This document shows positions 52,113 through 62,234 of a stretch of DNA of 64,000 nucleotides, piece by piece (positions within the stretch are counted from its first letter, which is position 1; each line of letters begins with the position of its first letter). Location: assembly GCF_000381345.1 (NCBI RefSeq), contig NZ_KB906402.1, positions 124,001-188,000 on the forward strand. The letters are read 5' to 3'. Origin of the DNA: Deinococcus apachensis DSM 19763. Its GTDB lineage: Bacteria; Deinococcota; Deinococci; Deinococcales; Deinococcaceae. Under the pieces are notes generated by a model. The model searched no databases. It saw nothing but the letters and a program-made list of their open reading frames with translations, and was not told the origin of the DNA. The translations under genes and the position numbers were made by a program.

Positions 52113-53369
52113 TTACGGGAGGCGCTTGTAGACGAGCCGGGTAAGGGAGCGTCCAGGCAAGTCGAGGGTGGAGCCAAGCTTCAGCCGAATGAAGTCCGCC
52201 TCGTCCTGCACGGTCTGTTCAGTGAAGGTCTTGGCGCCGATCAGGGTGTACCCGGGCATGGCGGTGGTGATCTGGTGGGTGTCAGTCGCTGTGTTCGTGA
52301 CGAGCAGGGTGCGGAGGCGGCCATCTTCGGCGAGGTGCGGCCACAGGGCGGGGTCACTCGACTGCACGGGCAGCGCTGTCCCCCGGAAGTGCCGCAGTTG
52401 CTGGAAGGCGTACAGCGTGGGGCGTGGAATGCCCGCAAGGTCCACCAGCCCGTGATTCCCCGCCGCGATGAGGGCGAAGTAGTTCGTCACGTTCACGCCC
52501 GCCTCGGCCAGCCGCAGGTCGGCCTCGGCGGCCCACAGCGCCCCCACCTGATCGGCGAGGTGGCGGGGCCGGTCGCTGCGCCAGGACAGGCCGTATTCGG
52601 TGACGCCGAGCGGCACGTCCCGGGTGTGGCCCAGGGGGTTGCGCTCCGGGTCGCGCAGCAGGTCACGCACGATGCTGACGTGCTGCGTCACCGTCGGCGC
52701 GGTCGCCAGCGCCGCCTCGTCCGTGGCCGTGCCGTCCGTCGGGTACTCGTGCCAGGTCAACAGGTCCACCACGTCGCCGCAGCCCTTGACGAAGCCCTCC
52801 AGGAAGGGCAGGGTGAGGTTGGAGATCGCGGGACCGGCAAACTTCGCCGCCGGGTCCACCTTCAGGATGGCCCCGCGTTGGGCGCGGAAGACCTGGCAGT
52901 ACCTCTCCGGCGTCCAGCTCTGATCCCCGCGATTTTTGGAGTACAGGTCGGGCTCGTTGCCGATCTCCCAGTAGGTGACCTTCAGGCCGAGGGCTTTCGC
53001 GTCATGTGCCGCCTGCGCGGCATCCTCGGGGCGGTTGCGGGCCTCCGGGCGGGTGGCGAAAACCCTGGTCTGGACGATGGCGGCGGTGTTCCCTCCCGTC
53101 AGGCCCAGGTTCCCCTTGAAGTACACCAGCGCCTTGTCGGTCAGGTCGTTCTCGTCCCCCACGTTCCCGCCCGGGAAGCGCAGGGAGGTGGGGGCGACGG
53201 AGCGCACCGGCTCCACGGCCTCCGCGACCGACATCTGCCAGCTCGTGTTGAAGCCGTTCACCGCGAGGGGGGCGATGGGAGTGCCCGGACCGGTAACAGT
53301 CAACGTGGCGGGGGCGGCGGACGCGGTGGCGCTCAGGAGGAGGGGGAGCAGGAAACGCCGCACCCTCAC
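52113..53369 (-). CDS. Secreted clan GH-A glycoside hydrolase
   Basis: A 418-residue secreted (beta/alpha)8 hydrolase. GTG 53369 overlaps the permease stop (GTGA) and begins a short signal peptide (VRVRRFLLPLLLSATASA). The acid/base Glu 139 in 'YWEIGNEPD' and the nucleophile Glu 258 in 'GVTEYGLS' mark clan GH-A. 'TSLRFPGGN', at about residue 61, resembles the GH39/GH51/GH79 branch. I cannot choose the family. It would attack a polysaccharide or oligosaccharide outside and feed the ABC importer. It is the only secreted enzyme in the operon besides the GH3 and lectin-like proteins. Confidence 0.82.
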   Translation of the reverse strand: MRVRRFLLPLLLSATASAAPATLTVTGPGTPIAPLAVNGFNTSWQMSVAEAVEPVRSVAPTSLRFPGGNVGDENDLTDKALVYFKGNLGLTGGNTAAIVQTRVFATRPEARNRPEDAAQAAHDAKALGLKVTYWEIGNEPDLYSKNRGDQSWTPERYCQVFRAQRGAILKVDPAAKFAGPAISNLTLPFLEGFVKGCGDVVDLLTWHEYPTDGTATDEAALATAPTVTQHVSIVRDLLRDPERNPLGHTRDVPLGVTEYGLSWRSDRPRHLADQVGALWAAEADLRLAEAGVNVTNYFALIAAGNHGLVDLAGIPRPTLYAFQQLRHFRGTALPVQSSDPALWPHLAEDGRLRTLLVTNTATDTHQITTAMPGYTLIGAKTFTEQTVQDEADFIRLKLGSTLDLPGRSLTRLVYKRLP

Positions 53370-54238
53370 CCCTTGAGCGAGCCCGAGGTCAGCCCCTCGA
53401 TGAGCTGCCGCGAGAAGAACACGAACACGATCAGCAGGGGCAGCACGGTCAGCGCCACGCCGCACATCAGGGCGCCCCAGTCGGTATTGGCGATCCCCTG
53501 CAGGCTCCGCAGCGCGAGCGGCGCCGTATACGTCTCGGCGGTGCGGAAGATGATGAGCGGCCCCACGAAGGAGTTCCACGAGTTCACGAACGTCACCAGG
53601 CCGAGGGTGGCAAGGGCGGGTCCGCATAGCGGCAGGATGATGCGCCGGTAGATGCCGAACTCGCTGGCCCCGTCGATGCGCGCGGCCTCCACGAGTTCTT
53701 TTGGAATCGCGCTGCCGATGTACTGCCGCATCAGGAAGATGCCGAACGCACTCGCCATGCCGGGCACCCACAGGGCGCGGGGCGTGTTGATCCAGCCCAG
53801 CGCCTGCATAATCAGGGCGAAGGGCACGATGTTCAGCGCGCTGGGGATCAGCAGCGTGGCGAGCACCACCCCGAAGAGCCCTTCCCGGAAGCGGAAGTTG
53901 TACATGGCGAAGGCGAAGCCCGCCAGCGAGCAGAAGAACAGCGTGGTGACCGTACTCATGAGCGCGAGGTATAGGCTGTTCCAGAGATTGCGCCAGAAGG
54001 GCAGGCGTTCGAGCAGGCTGTCGTAGTTGCGGCCCGCCGCCTCGCCGAACCAGGTGGGCGGCGGGATCTGGAAGATCTCGGCGCGGGTGTGCGTGGCGAA
54101 CACGAACATGAAGTAGAAGGGCGCGACGGTCAGCAGGGCGCCCAGGAAGAGCAGGGCGACCGCGGCCCAGCGGCTGAGTGGTCGGACCGTGCCGCGCGGG
54201 CGGACCGGGGACTTTACGGTGGGGGTGGCAATCGCCAC
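53366..54238 (-). CDS. Sugar ABC transporter permease, MalG type
   Basis: A 290-residue carbohydrate permease (CUT1). It has a cytoplasmic N-terminus and six helices (VALLFLGALLTVAPFYFMFV, LWNSLYLALMSTVTTLFFCS, IVPFALIMQALGWI...). The EAA loop reads 'ELVEAARIDGASEFGIYRRIILPLCGPAL', and it ends 'FSRQLIEGLTSGSLKG', the usual MalG-family finish. It begins 24 nt after the MalF-type gene and overlaps the GH-A gene by 4 nt. No ATPase gene lies nearby; CUT1 importers often share a common MsmK/MalK ATPase encoded elsewhere. Confidence 0.93.
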   Translation of the reverse strand: MAIATPTVKSPVRPRGTVRPLSRWAAVALLFLGALLTVAPFYFMFVFATHTRAEIFQIPPPTWFGEAAGRNYDSLLERLPFWRNLWNSLYLALMSTVTTLFFCSLAGFAFAMYNFRFREGLFGVVLATLLIPSALNIVPFALIMQALGWINTPRALWVPGMASAFGIFLMRQYIGSAIPKELVEAARIDGASEFGIYRRIILPLCGPALATLGLVTFVNSWNSFVGPLIIFRTAETYTAPLALRSLQGIANTDWGALMCGVALTVLPLLIVFVFFSRQLIEGLTSGSLKG

Positions 54239-54262
54239 GTCAGTTCCTTTCCGGGACGCGCA

Positions 54263-55243
<981 letters not shown>

Positions 55244-55299
55244 GGCCGGTCTCCTTCTTCACGAAAGGGGGCCGCGCCTGGCGACCCCCGGTGCGGCCT

Positions 55300-56550
55300 T
55301 TAGCGGGCTCGGCGCTGGATGAGTCCCTGCGCGTCGGTGAGCGCCTGCTGCACGCTCTTGGAGCCGTCGAGCACGGCGCTGAGAGAATCGTTCACGATCT
55401 GCTCGGCGACCGGGTCGAGTCGGTTCACGTCGATGGGCTTGATCTTCAGGGCGGCCTGACGCCACAGGACGCGAGCCTTCTGGTTGGCGAGGTAGGGCAC
55501 TCCCTCGTTGAAGAGCGGGGCGTTCTGCGCGGCGAGCAGCGCGGGGAAAGCGCCCGTCGTCTTGAACGCCAGCACCTGCTGGTCGGGGTTGGTGGTGAGG
55601 TACTTGATGAGTTCCCAGGCCTCGGCCTTGTTCTTGCTCTGGTTGGGAATGCCGTAGAAGGAGCCGCCGTACGAGGTGAAGGTGTTGCCGGGAAGCTGGG
55701 TGGCGTTCCACTTGCCCGCGAAATCCTTGGCGAGCCAATTTTGCATGTGGCCCACGAGCCACGCGCCGCTGACCTCGGTGGCGAAGTTGCCCTTCTGGAA
55801 ACCGGTCGTCCAGTCGGCGCTGAAAGACGCTCCGACCTTAGCGTCGAGTTTCGCGTCGCGGATCTGCTTGGCGACGGTGAAGGCGCGCACGAAGCGGGGG
55901 TTGTTCGGCCCGACGAGCACCTTGTTGTCCTTGTCGAAGTACAGCCCCTCGCCGGGCTGGAGGCCCGTGCGGATGATGATGGTGGCGACCTCCGAGGCGT
56001 CGGGGATCAGGAAGGTGCCGGGATTGGCCGCCACGAGTTTTTTCCCCGCCGCGATGTACGAGTCCCAGCTCTTGGTGAGGTCAACGGGGCGCACCCCGGC
56101 CTTCTTCAGGAAGTCGGTGCGGTAGTACATGCTGCCCGGGCCGATGTCGGTCGGGATGGCGACGATCCGCCTGTCCTGGGTGGTGGCCTGCGGCATGGTG
56201 TAGGCGACGAAACGGGACCGCAGGCTGCCCGCGTTGTATGGCGCCTTGCTGAGGTCGACCAGGCCCCCCCCCTCAGCGAACTTGGCGATGTAGCCGAAGT
56301 CAATGGCCTCCACGTCGTTCGCGCCCGAGCCGGTGGAGAGCGCCGTGGTCAGCGCGTTGTGATGATCGGCGTACGCGAGCGAGTTGATCTTGACCTCGAT
56401 GTTCGGGTGCGTCTTGTAAAAGCCGGGTAGGGCGGCCTTCACCACGCTGTCGAGGTCGGGGAACACGCCGACGGTGATCGTCTTCTTGGTCTGGGCTCCG
56501 GCGACGCTGGCGACGAGGGCGAGGGTCAGGGCAGTCAAGGTCTTCTTCAT
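55300..56550 (-). CDS. ABC transporter substrate-binding protein, family 1 (sugar)
   Basis: A 416-residue secreted binding protein. The signal peptide is MKKTLTALTLALVASVAGAQ. The mature part has the MalE-like family 1 opening 'KKTITVGVFPDLDSVVKAAL', 'YKTHPNIEVKINSLAYADHH', and 'AEAWELIKYLTTNPDQQVLA'. GGAGG lies five bases before the ATG 56550. A LacI-type operator (56584-56597) sits 34 nt upstream of the start, so this is the first gene of the induced operon. The ligand is probably a beta-linked oligosaccharide, judging from the glucosidases downstream (inference). Confidence 0.92.
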   Translation of the reverse strand: MKKTLTALTLALVASVAGAQTKKTITVGVFPDLDSVVKAALPGFYKTHPNIEVKINSLAYADHHNALTTALSTGSGANDVEAIDFGYIAKFAEGGGLVDLSKAPYNAGSLRSRFVAYTMPQATTQDRRIVAIPTDIGPGSMYYRTDFLKKAGVRPVDLTKSWDSYIAAGKKLVAANPGTFLIPDASEVATIIIRTGLQPGEGLYFDKDNKVLVGPNNPRFVRAFTVAKQIRDAKLDAKVGASFSADWTTGFQKGNFATEVSGAWLVGHMQNWLAKDFAGKWNATQLPGNTFTSYGGSFYGIPNQSKNKAEAWELIKYLTTNPDQQVLAFKTTGAFPALLAAQNAPLFNEGVPYLANQKARVLWRQAALKIKPIDVNRLDPVAEQIVNDSLSAVLDGSKSVQQALTDAQGLIQRRAR

Positions 56551-56583
56551 ACAGTCCTCCGGGGACGAGGGGTGGCTTTACTT

Positions 56584-56597
56584 TGAAAACGCTTTCA
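56584..56597. promoter_or_regulatory. LacI-family operator upstream of the sugar-importer operon
   Basis: TGAAAACGCTTTCA, a 14-bp near-palindrome centred on CG, the classical LacI/GalR-type pattern. It lies between the LacI gene (stop 56637) and the binding-protein start (56550). Two related sites occur upstream of lacI. Confidence 0.75.
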
Positions 56598-56636
56598 TTC
56601 CTGCGGCGGAGCTCCTTCCGGCCCGGGTGAGGTTTT

Positions 56637-57641
56637 CTACGTGCGGCGGCGGGCGGTGGACTCGCGGACGATCAAGGTGACGTCGAGGGGGGGCAGTTCA
56701 GGGGGCTCGTCCCGGAGCAGGCGCAGGACGCAGGCGGCGGCCGCCACGCCCATCTCGTAGGTGGGCTGCCGGACGGTGGTGAGCGGGGGGGTGGTGTAGA
56801 TCGAACCCGGCAGGTCGTCGAAGCCCACCAGGGACACGTCCTCGGGCACGCGCAGCCCCCGGCGGTACAGCGCGAGGCGCACCCCGTAGGCCATCTGGTC
56901 GTTCGCCGCGAAAATCGCCGTGAACATCCGCCGCCCCTCAATCAGGCGGGTCGCCGCCAGAAAGCCCGACTGCTCCAGGAAGTCTCCCTCCAGCACGAGT
57001 TCGGGGTCGAAGGGGAGCCCCGCGTCCTGCAGGGCCGCGCGGTATCCTGCGAGGCGGTCCTGCGCGTCGCGGTGCGAGTTCACCCCGGCGATGTGGGCGA
57101 TGGCGCGGTGACCGAGGTCGATCAGGTGCCGGGTGGCGGCGTATGCCCCGCTGTGGTTGTCCAGCCGCAGGCACTGCGCGTCGAGGCCGGGAACGCAACG
57201 CCCCAGGGCAACGAGCGGCACCTGTCCCGCCACCTCGCGCAGCCGCTCGTCGGGCGTGACGCCGCCCAGCACGACCATGCCGTCCACCCGGCGCGAGACG
57301 AGGAAGTCGATGGCCTCCATCTCCTCCTGCGCCCGCCAGTGGCCGCTGATCACGACCGGGTGGTAGCCGCTGCGGGCGAGCCCCTGTTCCAGCCCCCGCA
57401 ACGTGTCACCGTAGAAGGGGCTGGAGATGTCCTGCGTCAGGACGCCGACGCTCATGGTCCGGCCACTCGCCAGGCCGCGGGCCAGCACATTGGGACGGTA
57501 GTTCAGCCGCGTCAGGGTGCGCTCGACGGCCTCCCGCTTCTCGGCACTCACGTTCGCCGTGCCATTGAGAATCCGGGAGACCGTGCTGGCCGACACTCCG
57601 GCCGCACGCGCCACTTCCGCGAGCGTCACAGTAGGTTCCAT
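56637..57641 (-). CDS. LacI family transcriptional regulator
   Basis: A 334-residue LacI/GalR repressor. The HTH is VTLAEVARAAGVSASTVSRI with the hinge 'LNYRPNVLARGLASGRT'. A periplasmic-binding-like sensor follows (VGVLTQDISSPFYGDTLRGL, 'VVLGGVTPDERL', 'TAIFAANDQMAYGVRLAL', 'VSLVGFDDLPGS'). The start is ATG 57641 (MEPTVTLAEV); the longer upstream frame is not supported. It is the local regulator of the carbohydrate operon. Sites at 57671 and 57758 upstream of its own start suggest autoregulation, and the site at 56584 controls the importer and hydrolases. The inducer is probably an imported sugar. Confidence 0.93.
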   Translation of the reverse strand: MEPTVTLAEVARAAGVSASTVSRILNGTANVSAEKREAVERTLTRLNYRPNVLARGLASGRTMSVGVLTQDISSPFYGDTLRGLEQGLARSGYHPVVISGHWRAQEEMEAIDFLVSRRVDGMVVLGGVTPDERLREVAGQVPLVALGRCVPGLDAQCLRLDNHSGAYAATRHLIDLGHRAIAHIAGVNSHRDAQDRLAGYRAALQDAGLPFDPELVLEGDFLEQSGFLAATRLIEGRRMFTAIFAANDQMAYGVRLALYRRGLRVPEDVSLVGFDDLPGSIYTTPPLTTVRQPTYEMGVAAAACVLRLLRDEPPELPPLDVTLIVRESTARRRT

Positions 57642-57670
57642 ATGTGCTTGCGAAGAGCATACGCAGGTTT

Positions 57671-57684
57671 TGAAACCGCTGTCA
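57671..57684. promoter_or_regulatory. LacI-type operator upstream of the LacI gene
   Basis: TGAAACCGCTGTCA matches TGAAAnCGnTnTCA, the pattern of the 56584 site, and ends 30 nt before the LacI start. Probable autoregulatory site. Confidence 0.6.
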
Positions 57685-57757
57685 ATTACTTTTCTGAGGA
57701 GGGGTTCGCGGGGGCGGAATGGAACGTTAAAAGTAGCTTTCTGCAATCAGATGGTAG

Positions 57758-57771
57758 AGAAATCGCTGTCA
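57758..57771. promoter_or_regulatory. Second LacI-type operator in the LacI upstream region
   Basis: AGAAATCGCTGTCA shares the core AAAnCGCTGTCA with the site at 57671, spaced 87 bp centre to centre. Spacing of about eight helical turns could allow looping. The rest of 57642-57900 shows no gene. Confidence 0.5.
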
Positions 57772-57900
57772 AGAGCCCGGCTTCGCTGCTCGCTCTGGAG
57801 AGCGTGCGGGCGACGGTGCGCTCGTGGAACTCGTCAGCCACGCCCACCGCCATCCTCCACAGCATGCTGTTGCTCGCAACTCTCGTCGGCTTGAGGCCAC

Positions 57901-58803
57901 TCAGCGAACAGGGTCCGAAGGGAAGCCCAAGCGGCTGACCAGCTCGGCGGGAGTCACTCCGGACAGGTCCTGCCCGCGCCAGGCATCGGGCACGTTGGGG
58001 CGCCCGAAGCGCACGAAGTCCACCCGCCCGATCAGGTCCGGCTGGCCGTCCGGGACCAGGCTGCCGTTCGCCTGCCTGGGGTCGTACTCTCCCCGGCGCA
58101 GGTACCGCTGGATCGTGTCGTAGTCGGTGTAGGCGTTGAGGCCGACCTGGAGGGTGGCGGGCAGGTCCGGGCGGAAGTAGGCCTTGTGCAGGGTCCAGCG
58201 CCCTCCATCCAGGCGGTGCAGCAGGACGAACGACGCGCCGACGCGCGCGAGCCGCAGTTCCACCCAGCCCGTGCGCGCCGGGGTGAGTTCCAGGGTGGAG
58301 GCGCTGTTCACCGTCGTCTTGGCCTCGAACTGGGGCACGCCGCCGTTCCCGGTGCCCACGGTCAGGAAGACCCAGTTCTCGCGCCCGGCCGTCCAGGTGG
58401 CCGCCGTATCCATTCGGGGGGCACGGGCCATCAGGCCAAGCAGGGAGAAGGCCCGCTGCGGCACGGCACCCCCGCGCCCCGTCACCCTCACCCGCGCCGT
58501 CACCACGAAGTCCCCGGAGACCGTCTTGAACAGGTAGGGCGCCTGCCAGTCCCCGTACCACTCGCTCGTCTGCGGCTCAATGTGCAGCTCCCCGGGAAAA
58601 GCCGCGTTCACGTCCAGCGCCCGCCACTTGCCCGGCCAGCCCTCCACCTCGTCCGCGCGCTGCCACGAGCGCAGGGTGCCCGCATCCGAGAACTCGTCAC
58701 TGAGCGGCGCGAGGTCATCTGCGGCGAGCGCGTGCCCGGGCAGGGCCAGAAGCAGGGTGAGCGTGGCGAGGATGGCGGTGGTTCGGTGGCGGGAGTTGGG
58801 CAT
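57901..58803 (-). CDS. Secreted concanavalin-like (lectin/glucanase fold) protein
   Basis: A 300-residue secreted protein: signal peptide MPNSRHRTTAILATLTLLLA..ALAA, start ATG 58803 with GAGGAG upstream. The mature part (APLSDEFSDAGTLRSWQRAD, YLFKTVSGDFVVTARVRVTG, AFSLLGLMARAP, TGWVELRLARVGASFVLLHR) reads as a beta-sandwich of the DUF1349/concanavalin-A-like type. A C-terminal extension (DFVRFGRPNVPDAWRGQDLS) follows. It could bind or cleave a polysaccharide; no clear catalytic Glu pair is seen. It lies upstream of lacI on the same strand, 259 bp away, suggesting a link to this locus. Confidence 0.72.
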   Translation of the reverse strand: MPNSRHRTTAILATLTLLLALPGHALAADDLAPLSDEFSDAGTLRSWQRADEVEGWPGKWRALDVNAAFPGELHIEPQTSEWYGDWQAPYLFKTVSGDFVVTARVRVTGRGGAVPQRAFSLLGLMARAPRMDTAATWTAGRENWVFLTVGTGNGGVPQFEAKTTVNSASTLELTPARTGWVELRLARVGASFVLLHRLDGGRWTLHKAYFRPDLPATLQVGLNAYTDYDTIQRYLRRGEYDPRQANGSLVPDGQPDLIGRVDFVRFGRPNVPDAWRGQDLSGVTPAELVSRLGFPSDPVR

Positions 58804-58991
58804 GGGGGGCTCCTCTCGGGGCGGGAATGGCCGTCCGGTACGCTCCGAGCCTACCTGGCCCTCCGCAGCCCGCACATCGTCAGGTTCAACCTGCCCTCTC
58901 CCGGCCCGCGCGGTTGAACCGAACGATGTGCCGGGAAAATGGTCCCGCCTACGCTGCTCCCAGCGGTCCTAGGGGCCGCAGGAGGAAAAAG

Positions 58992-59857
58992 ATGACTCTA
59001 TTGACCGACCGTTCGCCAGGCACCCCGGCCCGCACGCACGCCCGCTGGCGCACCGTCCTCTACACGGTCGCGGCGCTCCTCACCTTCGCGGCCATGCAGC
59101 TTTTCACGGGCTCGTTCACCGTGGCGCTCGAACCGTTCGGCGTCAAGCTCGGGCCGTTCGAGCCGGACGTGCCCCACTTCATCGACGCCTGGTATCAGGG
59201 ACAGTGGGCGGTGCTGTCGGCCATCCTGCCCTGCGGCGCGCTCCTCGCCTCGCTGCGGCGCCCGGCGGGGCGGCCCCTGCTCGTCCAGTTCTTCGCCCTG
59301 GTGATGGGGCTGGTCAGCCTCACCTTCGTGGTCGTGCCCAACCCGGGGGCAATCCCGGCTCCGGGCTGGAGTTGCTGGTTGCCGGGGGCCTCCCGCTGGC
59401 GCTCGTCCTGGGCACCTACCCCGCCCGCCGCGCGCTGCTGCGCCCACCTGCTCTCACGAACGTCAGCCTCCCCCTCGTGGTCGCCAGTGTCTGGCTGGCG
59501 CTGGCCCTGCTCCCGGTGAGCCTGCACGAGGCGCATCTCCAGGCCACCACCCACGACTACCTCGCGCAGCACCACACGCACGCCAGCGCCGTGACGCTCG
59601 CGCTGCTCCTGACCCTGGGCGGGCTGCTGAGCGCGACTCGGGCGCCCGGAGCCCGGGTAGTCGGCACGCTGGTCGGCCTCTCGCTCGTGTATCTCGGCGT
59701 CTGCGCCTTTGCCACCGTCGAGCGAGCGGGCAGTTGGGGGGTGACGGGCGGCGGGCTGGCCCTGCTGGGTGGTCTGGCCTTTCTGGCGGTTCTCGGGTGG
59801 GAGGCCCGGGGAAACGGTGCGGATGACCCGCGGGTTCGCCCGGCCACGCAACCCTGA
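58992..59857 (+). pseudogene. Multi-pass membrane protein gene, frameshifted
   Basis: The gene starts ATG 58992 (GGAGGAAAAA upstream) and encodes helices VLYTVAALLTFAAMQLFTGS, WAVLSAILPCGALLASL and LVQFFALVMGLVSLTFVVVP in one frame. After NPG it continues in another frame: GLELLVAGGLPLALVLG, VSLPLVVASVWLALALLPVS, VTLALLLTLGGLLSATRAPG, VVGTLVGLSLVYLGVCAFAT and ALLGGLAFLAVLGWEA to 59857. One added G in the GGGGG run at 59345-59349 joins both into one protein of about 288 residues with about seven helices. So this is either a real frameshift or a consensus error. No family recognised; the role is unknown. Confidence 0.6.
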
Positions 59858-59877
59858 AGCGTCCAGGCGGCATTTGG

Positions 59878-59907
59878 GGTGGGCGGCCGGGAGATGGGCC
59901 GCCCACC
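59878..59907. terminator. Bidirectional terminator-like hairpin
   Basis: GGTGGGCGGCC, 8-nt loop, GGCCGCCCACC: perfect 11-bp arms in the 50-bp gap between convergent genes, immediately after the stop (59908) of the LuxR-type gene. No U-run follows on either strand, so its strength is uncertain. Confidence 0.5.
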
Positions 59908-62199
59908 TCACGTCCCGGACCCACCCCCCGTTTCGCGCCGTTCCAGGGCCAGCCGGGCCGCCATGACCCGGGTCGTCACCCCGAGCTTGGAGAAGAGGGT
60001 CCGCACGTGGGCGTTCACGGTGGGCACGCTCACCTCCAGGTGGCGGGCGATCCCCGCGTTCGTCAGACCGTCGGCGATCAGGTCGAGCACCTCGGCCTCG
60101 CGGGGGGTGAGGTCGGGGTGGGGGGCGGCGGCTGGCCAGGGCTCCTGGTGAGCAGGCTCCGGGGAGAGGGCCGCCTCGGGCGTCAGACCCCGACCAGCCT
60201 GCCAGGCGGGATCGAATCGTGCCCCGGCCCCCCGCCGCGCCTCCTCCTGGAAGGGGACGTACAGGGTGCGCTCGGTGGGCGTGAGGGCGACCTCCTGGGC
60301 CTCCCGCCAGTGCTCGGCGGTGCCCCAGAGGGAGGCGGCACGCTCGGGCTGCTCCCGGACTGCTTCCAGCGCCGCGAAGCCCTCCAACACGTAGGCCACG
60401 CTGCCCGGGTCACGGCCCTCCCGGGCGAGGGCCCAGGCCTCCTCCAGTCCGCGCCGGGCCGCGTCCTCGTCGCCCAGCCGCAGCTCGGCGAGCGCGAGGC
60501 TGTGCAGGGCGAACACGAGGTAGCTGCGGTCCCGGTGCTCACGGAAGAGGGAGACGGCCTGCAACAGAAAGGCCCGGGCCTCCTCCCAGCGGCCCCGCAG
60601 CGCCGCCAGCCGCCCCTGCCCGAGCCGCACGTAGCCCACACCCCAGCGGTCCCCGACGCTCGCGTAGGCCCGCTCGGCCTCCCCGAAGCTCGGCGCGGCC
60701 TCCTCCAGGTTGCCCGCGTACATCGCCATCGTGGCCTGCGCGGAGAGGTAGTGGGCCAGGCCCAGCCGGTCCCCCTCGGCCTGCATCAGTGGGAAGCCCT
60801 CCCCCGCGCAGCGGGCGGCGAGCTCGAAGTCGCCCTGCAGGTAGGCCATGCCGCCCAGCGCGAAGAGGGCCCGCGCCCGCAGGGTGCCGTCCGCCAGCCC
60901 CAAGCGCAGCGCCTCCTCGACGGCCCGGCGGCCCTCGGCGTGGTGCCCGTTCTGCCACCAGAAGTACCACACGCCCCAGGCGATCCGCGCCACGAGGTCC
61001 GGCTGGCCGGAAGCGAGGGCGCGGCGCACGGCGGAGCGCAGGTTGTCCGCGTCCTGTTCGAGCCGCTCGGCCCACAGCCGCTGGTCCCCACCGCGCAGGG
61101 GCGCCTCGGCGCTCTCGGCGAGCGCGAGGAAAAAGGCGGTGTGCCGCGCCTCGGCTTCCTCCCGTTCCCCGCGCTCCTCCAGCCGCTCCAGCGCGTACTC
61201 GCGCACCGTCTCCAGCAGGGTGAAGCGCGGGGTGAAAGCCGTTCCGGGCACCGCCAGGGCGAGGTGCTGCTCGACGAGGACGGAGAGGGGGTCGAGCAGG
61301 TCGGATCGGCCCGTGACCGCCCCCGCCGCCTCCAGCGTGAAGCCGCCCGCGAACACGCCGAGATGGGCGAGGACCGCCTGCTCCTCCCCCCCCAGCAGCC
61401 CGTAGCTCCAGTCGAGGGTGGCCCGCAGGGTGCGCTGGCGGGCAGGCAGGTCGCGCGGGCCGCCCTGCAGGAGGGGCAGCGCCCGGTCCAGGTGGGCGAG
61501 CATGGCGGCGGGGGGCAGCACCCTCGCCCGCGTGGCGGCGAGTTCGATGGCGAGGGGGAGACCATCCAGGCGCCGCACGATCTGCGCGACGCTCCCCACG
61601 GTCTCGCCTGACGGGGTGAGCGCCGCCCCGCGCGCCCGCGCCCGGGCGAGAAACAGCTCCACGGCGGGCGAGGCGGCCTGCTCCTCCGGGGGCCGCCGAG
61701 GTTCGGGCAGGGCGAGCGGCGGCACCGGGTACTCCTGCTCGCCCGAGAGGCGCAGGGGCGCGCGGCTGGTCGCCAGCACCCGCAGCCCGGGCACGCTGGA
61801 CAGCAGCTCAGCCACGACGGGCGCGGCACCGGGCAGATGTTCGAGGTTGTCGAGGATCAGCAGGGGGGGACGGGCGACCAGGGCCTGTCGCAGGGCGTCC
61901 AGCGGCGCGCTTTCGCCAGGGTCGAGGCCCAGGGCGCGCAGCGTGGCGGGCAGGAGGAGGTCGGCACTCGGCAGCGCGGCCAGGGGCACGAAGACCGCCT
62001 CCTCCCCGACAGCGGCGAGGTGCCGCGCAACTTCCAAGCTCAGGCGGGTCTTGCCCACACCGCCCGGCCCGGTCAGGGTGACGAGCGGGACTTCGGGCCG
62101 GGCGAGCAGAGTCAGAAGGTCGGCAACCTGAGCACCCCGGCCGATCAGCGGAGTGGGCGGCTGCGGCAGACTTGCGGCGTGACGCGGCGGGTGGGTCAT
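59908..62199 (-). CDS. LuxR-type regulator with N-terminal NB-ARC-like ATPase and TPR region
   Basis: A 763-residue regulator. N-terminal ATPase (residues about 15-330): [15 protein letters not shown], Walker [12 protein letters not shown], Walker [11 protein letters not shown], sensor [10 protein letters not shown], '[15 protein letters not shown]', '[16 protein letters not shown]'. Then about 350 residues of TPR-like helices, and a C-terminal LuxR HTH ([39 protein letters not shown]). This is the large 'LAL/STAND' type of signal-dependent activator. No ligand is known. Its twin lies 35 bp upstream, so the two form a tandem pair on one strand. Confidence 0.93.
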   Translation of the reverse strand: MTHPPRHAASLPQPPTPLIGRGAQVADLLTLLARPEVPLVTLTGPGGVGKTRLSLEVARHLAAVGEEAVFVPLAALPSADLLLPATLRALGLDPGESAPLDALRQALVARPPLLILDNLEHLPGAAPVVAELLSSVPGLRVLATSRAPLRLSGEQEYPVPPLALPEPRRPPEEQAASPAVELFLARARARGAALTPSGETVGSVAQIVRRLDGLPLAIELAATRARVLPPAAMLAHLDRALPLLQGGPRDLPARQRTLRATLDWSYGLLGGEEQAVLAHLGVFAGGFTLEAAGAVTGRSDLLDPLSVLVEQHLALAVPGTAFTPRFTLLETVREYALERLEERGEREEAEARHTAFFLALAESAEAPLRGGDQRLWAERLEQDADNLRSAVRRALASGQPDLVARIAWGVWYFWWQNGHHAEGRRAVEEALRLGLADGTLRARALFALGGMAYLQGDFELAARCAGEGFPLMQAEGDRLGLAHYLSAQATMAMYAGNLEEAAPSFGEAERAYASVGDRWGVGYVRLGQGRLAALRGRWEEARAFLLQAVSLFREHRDRSYLVFALHSLALAELRLGDEDAARRGLEEAWALAREGRDPGSVAYVLEGFAALEAVREQPERAASLWGTAEHWREAQEVALTPTERTLYVPFQEEARRGAGARFDPAWQAGRGLTPEAALSPEPAHQEPWPAAAPHPDLTPREAEVLDLIADGLTNAGIARHLEVSVPTVNAHVRTLFSKLGVTTRVMAARLALERRETGGGSGT

Positions 62200-62234
62200 G
62201 TGGGGGGCTCCGGCTCCAGCCTACTCCCGGCGGG

